Shown here one piece after another: positions 7,758 to 16,545 of a stretch of 64,000 nucleotides of DNA. The position numbers and the translations under genes are program-made. Location of the stretch: NCBI RefSeq assembly GCF_900240245.1, contig NZ_OESQ01000001.1, forward strand, positions 1,183,681-1,247,680, in the 5' to 3' direction. A model generated the notes under the pieces. It was not told the origin of the DNA. It ran no database searches and saw only the letters and a program-made list of their open reading frames with translations. The stretch comes from Lachnoclostridium edouardi. Its GTDB lineage: Bacteria > Bacillota > Clostridia > Lachnospirales > Lachnospiraceae. Every line of letters starts with the position of its first letter. The first letter of the stretch is position 1.

Positions 7758-9194
7758 CTATTTACGCCCTGTCAGCATCTGAGAGCCGTCTCTGTTTTTA
7801 CAAATATTCTCCATTGGTATCCCTGTTTCCCGTTCTAAAATTTCCATTGTTTTAGGAGTGCAAAATCCGGCCTGACATCTGCCCATTCCTGCTCTGACTC
7901 TTCTTTTAATTCCGTCCAGGGATTTAGCGCCTAAAGGCCTTTTTATGGCGTCCACAATTTCTCCCTCGCTGATCTCCTCACATCTGCAGATAATGGTTCC
8001 GTATAAAGGATTTTCCTGAATTAATTTGGCCCTTTCTTTGTGGGACAGTGAGGCCACTCTGGGAATCCCTTTTCTGGTTTGGCAAAACTCCTTTTTCTCC
8101 TTTGCCCCCGCCTTTTCTGCAATAGCCTGGGCCAAATATTTTCCAATAGCCGGGGCAGCCGTAAGCCCTGGAGATTCAATACCTGCCGCGTCGAAAAATC
8201 CTTCTGCGTCCTCCGGTTCTCCAATAATAAAGTCGTCCCCGTCCTCATGGGCTCTTAAACCTGCAAATGAAGTAATCGTCTGGCGGAGAGGAATATTTTT
8301 TACACTGATCCCTGATTTTTCTATTACATCAGCTAATCCAGGCTCTGTGGTAGCTGTATTCTCCTTATCATTAATATCTACAGCCGTAGGGCCTAACAAC
8401 AAATTGCCGTGAACTGTAGGAGAAACTAAAACGCCTTTTCCATACTTTCCCGGAAGCTGAAAAATAGTGTGAGATACCAGCTTGCCTCCCTCTTTATCTA
8501 ACAAACAATACTCTCCCTTTCTAGGCGTAATATGAATTTGCCTGCCGCTTACCATATTGTGATAAACATCTGCATAAACGCCTGCCGCATTTACTACATA
8601 TCTGGCCTTTACTTCCCCGGAGGAAGTAAAAAGAGCATATCCTTCATCCATTTTTTCTACTTTTTTCACTTCCTCTGAAAAACGAAATTCCACGCCGTTT
8701 GTACAGGCGTTTTCCGCCATAGCGATTGTCAGCCCAAAGGGACACACAATCCCTCCCGTAGGGGCGTACAGCCCTGCGTAAACCTGCTGTGAAATATTAG
8801 GCTCCATCTCCCTGACCTGGTCTCCGGATAAAAGCTCCAGACCTTCCACCCCATTATTGATTCCCTTTTCATACAGTTTTTCCAAAGCCGGCATATCTTC
8901 CTGTGCAAAGCACAGCACCAAAGACCCGTTTTGGATAAATTCAAAGTCCAATTCCTTAGAAAGCCCTTCCATCATCTTGTTGCCTTCCAGATTAAACTTA
9001 GCCTTTAACGAGCCGTTCTCTGCGTCATAGCCTGCATGGACAATGGCGCTGTTGGCCTTGGAAGTCCCTGAGCAGACATCCTCCTCCTTTTCTAAAAGGC
9101 ATATATGTAAATCATATCTGGACAGTTCTCTGGCAGTACATGCTCCTACTGCCCCTCCTCCGATTACCGCCACGTCATAGTCAAATTTGCTCAT
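7758..9194 (-). CDS. GlpA-like glycerol-3-phosphate dehydrogenase with BFD domain
   Basis: A 478-residue flavoprotein oxidising glycerol-3-phosphate to dihydroxyacetone phosphate. The DAO-type FAD site (VAVIGGGAVGACTARELS) is at residues 8-25, followed by SGTSKANSAIVHAGYD. The C-terminal BFD-like [2Fe-2S] domain has CRCEEISEGEIVDAI and CQAGFC. This is the anaerobic GlpA layout rather than aerobic GlpD. Some paralogs act on 2-hydroxyglutarate, so substrate choice rests on the neighbouring glycerol kinase and glpP. It starts 1 base after the glpK stop behind AAGGAG, showing tight coupling. Confidence 0.88.
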   Translation of the reverse strand: MSKFDYDVAVIGGGAVGACTARELSRYDLHICLLEKEEDVCSGTSKANSAIVHAGYDAENGSLKAKFNLEGNKMMEGLSKELDFEFIQNGSLVLCFAQEDMPALEKLYEKGINNGVEGLELLSGDQVREMEPNISQQVYAGLYAPTGGIVCPFGLTIAMAENACTNGVEFRFSEEVKKVEKMDEGYALFTSSGEVKARYVVNAAGVYADVYHNMVSGRQIHITPRKGEYCLLDKEGGKLVSHTIFQLPGKYGKGVLVSPTVHGNLLLGPTAVDINDKENTATTEPGLADVIEKSGISVKNIPLRQTITSFAGLRAHEDGDDFIIGEPEDAEGFFDAAGIESPGLTAAPAIGKYLAQAIAEKAGAKEKKEFCQTRKGIPRVASLSHKERAKLIQENPLYGTIICRCEEISEGEIVDAIKRPLGAKSLDGIKRRVRAGMGRCQAGFCTPKTMEILERETGIPMENICKNRDGSQMLTGRK

Positions 9195-9195
9195 A

Positions 9196-10719
9196 TTATT
9201 TCTCCTTGTTTTCAGCCTTCATATAATCCTCAGCCCAGCCCCATGTACACCGGACGGCCCGTCTCCAGCCCTTTAACAGCTTATCTCTTTCCTCCGGCTG
9301 CTTTTGGCCGGAAAAGGAGCAGGCTTTTTTCCAGTTTCTGCAGATCTCTTCCTTGCTTTCCCAGTACCCACAGGCCAAACCTGCCAAATAGGCCACTCCT
9401 AAGGCTGTAGTTTCAATGCATTCCGGCCTTAATACCTCAGCCTCCAGCAAATCTGCCTGAAATTGGAGCAAAAAGCTGTTGGCGCTGGCGCCTCCGTCTA
9501 CCTTTAAGGTTCTCATACAAATTTCCGAATCCTGCTCCATGGCTTTCACAAGGTCGTATACCTGATAGGCCAGGGATTCTACTGTAGCCCGTATAAAGTG
9601 CTCTTTGCTGGTTCCCCTTGTAAGCCCTACAATAGTACCTCTGGCATATTGCTCCCAGTACGGAGCCCCTAAGCCTGCAAACGCAGGGACAACGTAAACC
9701 CCCGCCGTATCTTCCACCGCCCTGCAGTATTCCTCTGTCTGGGCGGCGCTTTTAATCATTCTCAGTTCATCTCTCAGCCACTGGATTGCCGCGCCGGCTA
9801 CAAACACACTTCCCTCTAAAGCGTACTCCACATGGTCCTTCATGCCTACTGCAATGGTAGTCAGCAGCCCGTTTTTAGACGTTACCGCTTTTTCCCCAGT
9901 GTTCATAAGAGTAAAGCAGCCTGTTCCGTAAGTATTTTTTACATCCCCTGCCTGGAAACAGCACTGTCCAAATAAAGCGGCCTGCTGATCTCCCGCTACT
10001 CCCATAATCGGGATATGGCCTCCTAGCACCTCCTCTGACGCGTAGGCAAACAGTCCTGAAGAAGGCAATACTTGAGGCAGCATACTTTCCGGAATTTTAA
10101 AATAATCCAGGATTTCCTTATCCCAGCAAAGCTTGTGAATATCATACAGCATGGTCCGGGAAGCATTTGTCATGTCTGTAACAAAATTTTCTTTATTGCT
10201 AAGATTCCAAATCAGCCATGTATCTACAGTTCCAAACAGCAGCTCGCCTTTTTCTGCCTTTTCCCTGGCGCCTTCCACATTTTCCAGTATCCAGGCCACC
10301 TTGCTGCCGGAAAAATAAGCGTCCGGTATTAAACCTGTTTTACTTCTTATTGTTTCAGATAATCCATCCTCCTCCAGCCGGCTGATCATATTGGCAGTTC
10401 TCCTGCACTGCCATACAATAGCGTTATACACAGGCCTTCCTGTGATTCTGTCCCACACAATTGTCGTCTCTCTCTGATTAGTAATTCCAATGGCTGCAAT
10501 TTCGTCTGTGTGCGCCCCTATAGCCCCCATTGCCTCCATGATTACTCCCAGCTGGGAAGACCATATTTCCATAGGGTCGTGCTCCACCCACCCTGGCTGG
10601 GGAAAATACTGAGTAAACTCCTTTTGGGCCGAGCTGCATATATTCCCTTCTTTATCAAATAAGATGCACCTGGAGCTTGTTGTCCCCTGGTCCAATGCCA
10701 TCATATATTTTCTCATCAC
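9196..10719 (-). CDS. glpK: Glycerol kinase
   Basis: A 507-residue FGGY-family kinase phosphorylating glycerol with ATP in the cytoplasm. Family landmarks are [62 protein letters not shown] and [15 protein letters not shown]. Length matches GlpK (about 500). The N-terminus has GTG then ATG as possible starts; GTG 10719 is 9 bases after AGGGG. It starts 34 bases after the FAD oxidoreductase gene and ends 1 base before the GlpA-like gene. No glpF-type facilitator is present in the window; uptake may be by diffusion or another locus. Confidence 0.96.
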   Translation of the reverse strand: MMRKYMMALDQGTTSSRCILFDKEGNICSSAQKEFTQYFPQPGWVEHDPMEIWSSQLGVIMEAMGAIGAHTDEIAAIGITNQRETTIVWDRITGRPVYNAIVWQCRRTANMISRLEEDGLSETIRSKTGLIPDAYFSGSKVAWILENVEGAREKAEKGELLFGTVDTWLIWNLSNKENFVTDMTNASRTMLYDIHKLCWDKEILDYFKIPESMLPQVLPSSGLFAYASEEVLGGHIPIMGVAGDQQAALFGQCCFQAGDVKNTYGTGCFTLMNTGEKAVTSKNGLLTTIAVGMKDHVEYALEGSVFVAGAAIQWLRDELRMIKSAAQTEEYCRAVEDTAGVYVVPAFAGLGAPYWEQYARGTIVGLTRGTSKEHFIRATVESLAYQVYDLVKAMEQDSEICMRTLKVDGGASANSFLLQFQADLLEAEVLRPECIETTALGVAYLAGLACGYWESKEEICRNWKKACSFSGQKQPEERDKLLKGWRRAVRCTWGWAEDYMKAENKEK

Positions 10720-10753
10720 TGTTTATAACCCCTTTTTATTAGCTGCGCCAGTA

Positions 10754-12115
10754 TTAAAATACTCTTACATTCTGTTTTTCCAGCTGCTGCTGCACCTTTT
10801 TAATATCTACCTGAGAGGTAGTAACCCCATCCTTTACAGATACTGCCGCCGCAACGCCTGCCGCCTGGCCGGTAACTGTACAGCAGGACATATTTCTAAA
10901 GGATGTATGGGCAATAGGCTCGCCTGAAATACACCTTCCTGCTACCAGCAGATTGTCTATTTTCTGAGGCAGAATACATCTGTAAGGAATCTGATAATAT
11001 CTTCCTGTTAAAGGCAGATACATATACCCTCTTCCGTCAATAAATTCAGGAAAGATTCCAATAGAATCTTCAAAACGTCCCTGTTCAAAAATATCCTTTT
11101 TCCCTAATTTATAATGTCCCTCAATTTGTCTGGACTCTCTGGTGCCTAATGTCATTCCAAAGTTTCTCAGCTTTGCATTCTCAAATCCAGGCACCTTTTT
11201 CCTTAAAATATCCAGGCAGTACATGGCGTTTCTTCTGCCCTGAATCTCTGCTTTTGTCAAATCCTCCACATCTGTGCAGTCAATATTTCCCAGGAAAACA
11301 AGATTCAGCTGAGTAACCTCCCCTTCTGCTGTGATGCTGCTCCAGGTTCCTCCCAGGCAGGCTCCCTCTTCCTTTGGCACCAATCCGTCGTTTACTGCCT
11401 CCACAAAAGGCCTTTCAATATAAGGACTGAACATATCATCCTCTTTACCTGTGGTTTCTATGGACCAGTAGCCTCCCCAGTCTTTATAGGTTGGCTTCAG
11501 CACATTTTCCACCCAGTCATTAAACTTCTCTACATCTACGCCTTTACAGTTAAATAATGTAGTTACATTCATCAGCTGCTCCTTAGGAGCTTTTGAAAAT
11601 GGGGCTCCTGCCAGGGCCGCAATATCTGCGTCGCCTGTACAGTCAATTACTCTTTTAGCCAGTATAGCCCGTCTGCCGGATTTACTTTCTGTAATAATTC
11701 CTTTAATCACCCCGTCTTCCACAATGGCTTCCACAGCCAGACAGTGAAGAATCGGCTTCACTCCGGCTTCCTCTACCATTTGATCTGCAATATATTTAAA
11801 CATATCTGCATCTAATGCTGTGCTTTCTGACTGGCACTCCTTCTGGCCTCCCATGGCCTTTGCCCGCTCCTCATACTCAAACACAAGCCCTCCGGCCTCA
11901 TTTGTGCCTTCATGGCGGTACCATGCAATAGCTTCCACTCCTACCTGGCTGATTACGCCGCCAAAGCAGCCGAATCTTTCACACAAAATTACTTTCACGC
12001 CTTCTCTTGCAGCGGCAATTGCAGCAGACAGGCCTGCAGGTCCGCTTCCCACTACTAAAACGTCGCATTCTGCGTGAACTGGAATCTGTTTTTCTTTTTC
12101 ATTAATATAATTCAT
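10754..12115 (-). CDS. FAD-dependent oxidoreductase (copy 1, BCCT/glp operon)
   Basis: A 453-residue protein of the FAD_oxidored (PF12831-like) group. The FAD site is VLVVGSGPAGLSAAIAAARE (residues about 19-38), followed by GCFGGVISQVGVEAIAWYRH. RVIDCTGDADIAALAGAP and LLVAGRCISGEPIAHTSFR are the other family landmarks. A close paralog lies at 26168-27538 beside an NhaC antiporter; both share YRHEGTxEAGGL and the whole architecture. The substrate is unknown. It sits between a BCCT transporter and glpK, so an imported quaternary amine or an organic acid could be oxidised here. ATG 12115 lies 6 bases after GGAG. A terminator-like hairpin separates it from the BCCT gene. Confidence 0.85.
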   Translation of the reverse strand: MNYINEKEKQIPVHAECDVLVVGSGPAGLSAAIAAAREGVKVILCERFGCFGGVISQVGVEAIAWYRHEGTNEAGGLVFEYEERAKAMGGQKECQSESTALDADMFKYIADQMVEEAGVKPILHCLAVEAIVEDGVIKGIITESKSGRRAILAKRVIDCTGDADIAALAGAPFSKAPKEQLMNVTTLFNCKGVDVEKFNDWVENVLKPTYKDWGGYWSIETTGKEDDMFSPYIERPFVEAVNDGLVPKEEGACLGGTWSSITAEGEVTQLNLVFLGNIDCTDVEDLTKAEIQGRRNAMYCLDILRKKVPGFENAKLRNFGMTLGTRESRQIEGHYKLGKKDIFEQGRFEDSIGIFPEFIDGRGYMYLPLTGRYYQIPYRCILPQKIDNLLVAGRCISGEPIAHTSFRNMSCCTVTGQAAGVAAAVSVKDGVTTSQVDIKKVQQQLEKQNVRVF

Positions 12116-12152
12116 CACAATCTCCTTTTATTTTTCACTTATCTAACTATGG

Positions 12153-12208
12153 AAAAAGAGCTGGAAACTACGTTTCAATCACTCATTGTCCCGTAACCCC
12201 CAGCTCTT
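12153..12208 (-). terminator. Hairpin between BCCT and oxidoreductase genes
   Basis: AAGAGCTGG/CCAGCTCTT with a 35-base loop, followed on the minus strand by a run of five T. It lies in the 114-base gap and could lower expression of the downstream genes, or act as an attenuator. The long loop makes it weaker than a standard terminator. Confidence 0.5.
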
Positions 12209-12229
12209 CTCTCTCAGGTTTCTGCTATA

Positions 12230-13804
12230 TTATTCTTCTTCCTCTTCTTCCGGCGTACCATAAATCCGGTTTCCCTGCTCTATACCGTCTGGGAAATCTT
12301 TCTTTAACTGTTTAAAGAATGCAATAATCAAGGCTCCAATTGCAAAGCATATTGGGAATCCAGTTACTATGGATACTGTCTGCAGCGGCTGGAGAGCGCT
12401 TGGATTCAGCAAATATAATCCTAAAGATACAATACCTGCCAAAATCAGCCAGAATGCCATATTCCACTTCTGTGGGTCCTGATCGCCCTTCATCTTTTTC
12501 TCTGAAGCTGCCGCCAGAGAATATCCTACTGAACAGTGACCAGTAATATAAGAAATTAAAACAAGGGCTGTAAAGAATACTACTACTACAGGGCCGCCTG
12601 GCACATTGCTGAACATATCTACAACTACGCCGCCTCTGTCTCTTTCTGCCAGGGATGTAAACAGATCAACAGTTCCGCTTCTCTGAAGATAAATTCCCAT
12701 ATTAGGCAGTACCATATAGAACATCATACATCCTAAAGAACCTGCAGATAATGCTCCGATTACCATTTGACGAATTGTTCTTCCCCTGGAAATTTTTGCA
12801 ATAAACAAACCAAATGGAAGAGCATATACTGCCCACCAGGACATATAAAATACTGTCCATGTCTGAGGGAAGCCGCCGTCTCTGATAGCGTCAGTCTGGA
12901 AGCTCATGTAAACGTAATTCTGAAGCATTAAGCCAAGAGCGTCTGTGGACTGATTAAAAATAAACCATGTAGGTCCAAATAATACAATAAATATTAACAG
13001 AATAATAAATCCTTTTACGTTCCAGTCGCTAAGCTTAGACACACCTTTCTGCAAGCCAATAACAAGAGCTGCCAAAGGAATTAAGGTCCAGGCTGCAATT
13101 ACCAATATATCAATCAGCACATTGCTGGAATCCATTCCAAACATGTAAGCAATACCGCTGGCAATTGGAGGTGTTCCTAAAGCCAGGGAAGTAAGAACTC
13201 CGCCTAACAAACTAAATATGTACAGGAAGTTCAAAAGATTTCCCCAAAATCCATCTGCTTTTTTGCCAATCCAGGGACGCGCATAATCGCTCATTTTCAG
13301 GTTGCTTTTCTTCTTTACATAATAGAAATATCCAATCGGAACTGCACACGCTACGTAAATGCCCCATGCAGACGGTCCCCAGTGGAACATTCCGTATGCA
13401 GAAGCCCAGCGGTAAGCGTCAATACTTTGTGGGTCTAAGCCAAATGGAGGGTCCTGCACAAACCAGATCCATTCAATTGCCGCCAGATATAAAAGGCTTC
13501 CGCCTGAACCTGACGTAAGAACCATTCCCAGCCATGTAAATGTGGAATAAGCCGGCTTGTCGTTTTCATCGCCTAATACAATGTTTCCAATACGTGAAAA
13601 TGCAAAGTATAAACATAATACCAGCAAAATTACAGTTACCACCAGGAAAAACCATCCCAATTCATGTGTAGAAAAGGCATGTACCTGATTCAGAATTTCA
13701 TTACTTTTCTCCGGGAAAATAAAAAACAATAATCCACACAAAAGTGTTACAATTGTTGCCGGCCAGAATACTGTCTTGTCAATTCCCTTTCCAAAATTTT
13801 TCAC
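12230..13804 (-). CDS. BCCT-family transporter
   Basis: A 524-residue betaine/carnitine/choline-type secondary transporter with about 12 membrane helices. Diagnostic segments are GMVLTSGSGGSLLYLAAIEW, YGMFHWGPSAWGIYVACAVP, the central YMSWWAVYALPFGLFIAKIS, SRGRTIRQ and FTALVLISYITGHCS. The family carries compounds with quaternary ammonium groups, driven by Na+ or H+, or by exchange as in CaiT. It starts with GTG behind GGGGGAATT. It is the first gene of the operon that ends with glpP, an unusual partner set. The exact substrate cannot be read from the sequence. Confidence 0.92.
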   Translation of the reverse strand: MKNFGKGIDKTVFWPATIVTLLCGLLFFIFPEKSNEILNQVHAFSTHELGWFFLVVTVILLVLCLYFAFSRIGNIVLGDENDKPAYSTFTWLGMVLTSGSGGSLLYLAAIEWIWFVQDPPFGLDPQSIDAYRWASAYGMFHWGPSAWGIYVACAVPIGYFYYVKKKSNLKMSDYARPWIGKKADGFWGNLLNFLYIFSLLGGVLTSLALGTPPIASGIAYMFGMDSSNVLIDILVIAAWTLIPLAALVIGLQKGVSKLSDWNVKGFIILLIFIVLFGPTWFIFNQSTDALGLMLQNYVYMSFQTDAIRDGGFPQTWTVFYMSWWAVYALPFGLFIAKISRGRTIRQMVIGALSAGSLGCMMFYMVLPNMGIYLQRSGTVDLFTSLAERDRGGVVVDMFSNVPGGPVVVVFFTALVLISYITGHCSVGYSLAAASEKKMKGDQDPQKWNMAFWLILAGIVSLGLYLLNPSALQPLQTVSIVTGFPICFAIGALIIAFFKQLKKDFPDGIEQGNRIYGTPEEEEEE

Positions 13805-13888
13805 TTTCTAATTCCCCCTTATTCTTTTTTATGTGAGGTGAAGGTGAACCTTTTATTTTTCCCTTTTCCACTTATCCTGCGAAAGGGC

Positions 13889-13925
13889 AAAAAAAATGCA
13901 ACATCCTCCCTGGGGTGAATGTTGC
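13889..13925 (-). terminator. Leader hairpin with U-run before BCCT operon (attenuator)
   Basis: GCAACAT/ATGTTGC with a 14-base loop, then A and eight T on the minus strand. It lies about 28 bases after the predicted transcription start and 85 bases before the BCCT start codon. It can serve as the terminator of the MATE gene, but it lies beyond the downstream promoter, so transcripts starting there must pass it. GlpP-dependent antitermination is the inferred control. Confidence 0.6.
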
Positions 13926-13959
13926 GTACTCTTTTTCTCCTCACAATCATTATGCTTAC

Positions 13960-13988
13960 ATTTTACACTTTTTTAATATTTTTGTCAA
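13960..13988 (-). promoter_or_regulatory. Promoter of the BCCT-glp operon
   Basis: A consensus-like pair on the minus strand: TTGACA (13983-13988), a 17-base spacer and TAAAAT (13960-13965). Transcription would start near 13953, about 150 bases before the BCCT GTG. Confidence 0.75.
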
Positions 13989-14054
13989 TTACCTGTTGAT
14001 TTTTTGTATAATCTTAATGATTTTTCCTTCTTAAAATATACAATTTAACTAAAT

Positions 14055-15392
14055 TCAAGCAATCTCCTTCACATCTTTTAATTCTCCTGTATATTCTCTC
14101 ATTCTGTGAACTGCGTAAAGCATAACCAGTAATTCTGTAATAGGCATAGCCAGCCAAAGAGCGTTTGCTCCCGCTATTACCGGAAGAATCATAATTAAAA
14201 TACCGCTTATAACAAGCCCTCTAAATACAGACACAATAAACGCTGCCTTTGGCTTTAAAATCGCCTGAAAATAATAGGCGGAGAAAATATTTAAAGGCAG
14301 TATAAGGAAGGAGGAGGCATAACATCGGATAATTCCAGGAGCTATTTCCAATATTTTTTCTGTAGGGCTCATAAAAATTCTGATATACAGGTTTGGATAT
14401 ATAAAGCTTAACGCCACCCAAAACACACCGAAAAATGTGGTTGTGTATAAAGCGTATTTTAACGTTTCCTTGATCCTCATTCCCTGGCCGGCTCCGTAAT
14501 TGGTGGAGACAATCGGCTGGGACGCCTGGCCTACACTGTAGGCGCAGCACTGTACAAAAGTGCTTATATTAATAATGGGGCCGTAAATAGCCAGCGCATC
14601 TGTTCCCAGATATTTCATAATCTGCCTGTTAAAAAGCACAGTTAAAATCCCCATAGCCACATCTATAAAAAATGTGGAAAAACCGGTAACAGAAATCTCC
14701 TGCAGCTTTTTCACTATATTTTCCGGCTTTACTAAAGCCAAAGAATTTTTACGGCTGAAAAAGTGAGTAATCATAATAAGAAAGGAAATGGCTGAACCTA
14801 TGGCCGTGGCCAAACCGGCGCCGAAAATTCCCATATTAAATGTAAATACAAATATATAATCGCCGAAAATATTAAAAATGCCGCCGCCTAACACGCCAAT
14901 GGTAGCTAACTCCGGGTTTTTGTCATTTCTTAAAAATGCTGCCAGCATTTGATTAAACAAAAACAGTGGAAATACAAATTTAATAGGATACATATATTCT
15001 TGCGCCAAAGGCAATAATGTACTGTCAGCTCCAAAAAACATTAAAATCGGCTCCTGAAAAAGCAGCACTGCCGCCCAGGCTATCACTGATAAAATAATTG
15101 AACCAATCAGCGCAGCAGTAAAATACTGGTTCTCATCTCCCTGTCCCCTAATTCCCCCTCGCTTTGTGCTGAAAATAACGGAACCTCCAATCCCCATTAA
15201 AAGTCCCAGGCTGTAAATAATGTTCCACACTGGAGCAACCACAGCCAAAGCCGCCGTTCCATTAGGGCCCTGGTACTGACCTACCATAGCCATATCTACA
15301 ATGGAGTAAATAGAAGTAATCATAGCGCTTCCAAACGCCGCTTTTAAATATTTGCAATAAATAGGTTTAATACTGCCGTTCAGAAAATCCAT
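14055..15392 (-). CDS. MATE-family efflux transporter
   Basis: A 445-residue MatE-domain transporter with about 12 helices. MATE signs are ATSIYSIVDMAMVGQYQGPNG-like segments near the start (GSAMITSIYSIVDMAMV), FVQCCAYSVGQASQPIVSTN (residues about 270-289) and the repeat of two six-helix halves. These pumps exchange Na+ or H+ for cationic drugs. Length fits MepA-type proteins. AGGAGG precedes the ATG. It stands alone with its own promoter, and its 120-base leader contains a hairpin and terminator that look like a riboswitch expression platform. Confidence 0.92.
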   Translation of the reverse strand: MDFLNGSIKPIYCKYLKAAFGSAMITSIYSIVDMAMVGQYQGPNGTAALAVVAPVWNIIYSLGLLMGIGGSVIFSTKRGGIRGQGDENQYFTAALIGSIILSVIAWAAVLLFQEPILMFFGADSTLLPLAQEYMYPIKFVFPLFLFNQMLAAFLRNDKNPELATIGVLGGGIFNIFGDYIFVFTFNMGIFGAGLATAIGSAISFLIMITHFFSRKNSLALVKPENIVKKLQEISVTGFSTFFIDVAMGILTVLFNRQIMKYLGTDALAIYGPIINISTFVQCCAYSVGQASQPIVSTNYGAGQGMRIKETLKYALYTTTFFGVFWVALSFIYPNLYIRIFMSPTEKILEIAPGIIRCYASSFLILPLNIFSAYYFQAILKPKAAFIVSVFRGLVISGILIMILPVIAGANALWLAMPITELLVMLYAVHRMREYTGELKDVKEIA

Positions 15393-15428
15393 TTTTCATT
15401 CCTCCTTTCATTTCTATACCTATAAATC

Positions 15429-15514
15429 AAAAAAGCCAGATAAGAAACAGACATTTCAGTCTGTGCCTTATCCAGCTAATTGTCTCTCTGAACAATTTAC
15501 CCTCCGACTACGCA
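15429..15514 (-). ncRNA. Riboswitch-like leader of MATE gene (guanidine-IV candidate)
   Basis: The minus-strand leader holds an aptamer-like hairpin AATTGT/ACAATT with loop TCAGAGAG (15478-15497). It is preceded by GTCGGAGGGTAA and followed by GCTGG and a long terminator hairpin (15435-15475, a GATAAG-containing arm against CTTATC) with six U. Known guanidine-IV (mepA motif) riboswitches sit before MATE genes in Clostridia and work at a terminator. I could not check the consensus, so the class is inferred from gene context and layout. Confidence 0.5.
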
Positions 15515-15520
15515 GTCGGT

Positions 15521-15549
15521 ATCATAACAGGTAACTCTCCAAAAGTCAA
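15521..15549 (-). promoter_or_regulatory. Promoter of the MATE gene
   Basis: TTGACT (15544-15549), a 17-base spacer and TATGAT (15521-15526) on the minus strand. The start would be near 15514, leaving a leader of about 120 bases that contains the riboswitch-like structure. Confidence 0.7.
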
Positions 15550-15552
15550 CTG

Positions 15553-15655
15553 TTTTTTTATTGTTATGAGCACTTAGAATCCGTATTTTGGATTCTTACA
15601 TGGGATACATGAAAAATAGTTCACGAGGTTCTTCACGAGTGTTACTATTTTTTAT
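15553..15655 (+). repeat. Dispersed structured RNA element, copy A1
   Basis: A 103-base element matching 47381-47481. Conserved blocks are TTTTTTATTGTTATGAGC, GTATTTT and TGGGATACATGAAAAA. Hairpin 1 is AGAATCC/GGATTCT here and AGTGCCT/AGGCACT in the other copy, with the loop GTATTTT unchanged. Hairpin 2 is AAAAATAGT/ACTATTTTTT here and AAAAACAGT/ACTGTTTTTT there. The paired changes argue for selection on RNA structure. It ends as a terminator-like hairpin with a U-run. Not a class I recognise. Confidence 0.65.
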
Positions 15656-15671
15656 GCTGCCTGCCAAGCTT

Positions 15672-15920
15672 TTATTTACACAGGTGGGCTGTTATAATTG
15701 TATAGCTATATGAGTTGACCGTTATTTTTACACTGCCAGTCTCACAATACCAGTTCTTCCCTTGTTTATAAATATGGCAATCACTGTCTAAAATCTTATC
15801 TTTGCAGTATTCAACCACATCAACTGTATTTATTTTTAGGTTTCTTTTAATTCTGTCAACACCCATTTCCGTTGTATGAAGCTTATTAATATTGTCCAGT
15901 AATGTTTTTTTATCTTCCAT
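15672..15920 (-). CDS. DUF3781 family protein
   Basis: An 82-residue protein matching the DUF3781 pattern: INKLHTTEMGVDRIKRNL near the start, DVVEYCKDKI in the middle, QGKNWYCE, and the end VKITVNSYSYTIITAHLCK. The function of the family is unknown; it is often found singly in Firmicute genomes. The ribosome site is weak (AAGTAAGCAAAG). It lies 36 bases downstream of a decayed YjdF-like gene on the same strand and may once have been in an operon with it. Confidence 0.8.
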   Translation of the reverse strand: MEDKKTLLDNINKLHTTEMGVDRIKRNLKINTVDVVEYCKDKILDSDCHIYKQGKNWYCETGSVKITVNSYSYTIITAHLCK

Positions 15921-15956
15921 TCTTTGCTTACTTGCAGTTTAAGAGTTGAGGGGAGA

Positions 15957-16403
15957 TTACCTGCCCCTGTGCTTCTGTTTCCTTTTTTGTTGTTTCAGTT
16001 CAAACTTCCTCTCTTTCTCCGCTTCCCGCTGTTCTCGGCTTACAGCCTTACGTTCAGTTTTCAACTGTTCCTGCTGCAATTTTAAAACCTGCTGTGAGCT
16101 TGTGCTTATGCCAACATTTTCCACCTGTTTCCGCACCTCACGCTGCACCCGTTTCGGATTGCGGGCAGCTTCCTTTACATCAGCTGCCACAGCCAGGCCA
16201 AATCGCAGATCACAGAAATTCTTCAGAACAAAATCATATACTTCATAGTCTTTCGGCTCCGCCCCAAAAGTTATCTTGCATACAGATAACTTGTAATCTG
16301 CTTGGAAACTATATCCGCCAAATGAAATCTGCCAAGCTATCGCTTTCTATCTTTCGCCCAGCTCATTATCAACACAAAAAACCTTACCGACTTTCAGCTT
16401 CAT
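15957..16403 (-). pseudogene. yjdF: Decayed YjdF/DUF2992-family gene
   Basis: The last 110 codons read ITFGAEPKDYEVYDFVLKNF, then DVKEAARNPKRVQREVRKQV and the end ERKFELKQQKRKQKHRGR. This is the YjdF (DUF2992) C-terminus almost residue for residue. The frame begins at ATG 16401-16403 (MKLKV) but meets a TAG after 18 codons, and the next 25 codons do not resemble the family's conserved FFxxPFWVG region. That suggests a stop plus a frameshift or local damage. An intact product could only start inside, at a GTG (16190) with no good ribosome site. YjdF is an RNA- or azaaromatic-related protein of uncertain function. No yjdF riboswitch is apparent upstream. Confidence 0.7.
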
Positions 16404-16545
16404 TTCTGAAAATCAGTAAGTTTTTTTGCTATTAAAGTATTCTATTATCTAATAAGTGATACCTGAACTGTCGCCAAATCGTTGCCGATTATTAAGTAAA
16501 TTTACTTACGCTTCACATAAACATTGGGTTTTTACGACCTTTATT

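Noticed and set aside
15946..16248. Plus-strand frame of 100 codons
   Set aside because: It is the reverse side of the YjdF pseudogene, whose minus-strand reading matches a family; the plus frame has a Ser/Cys-rich composition typical of shadow frames.
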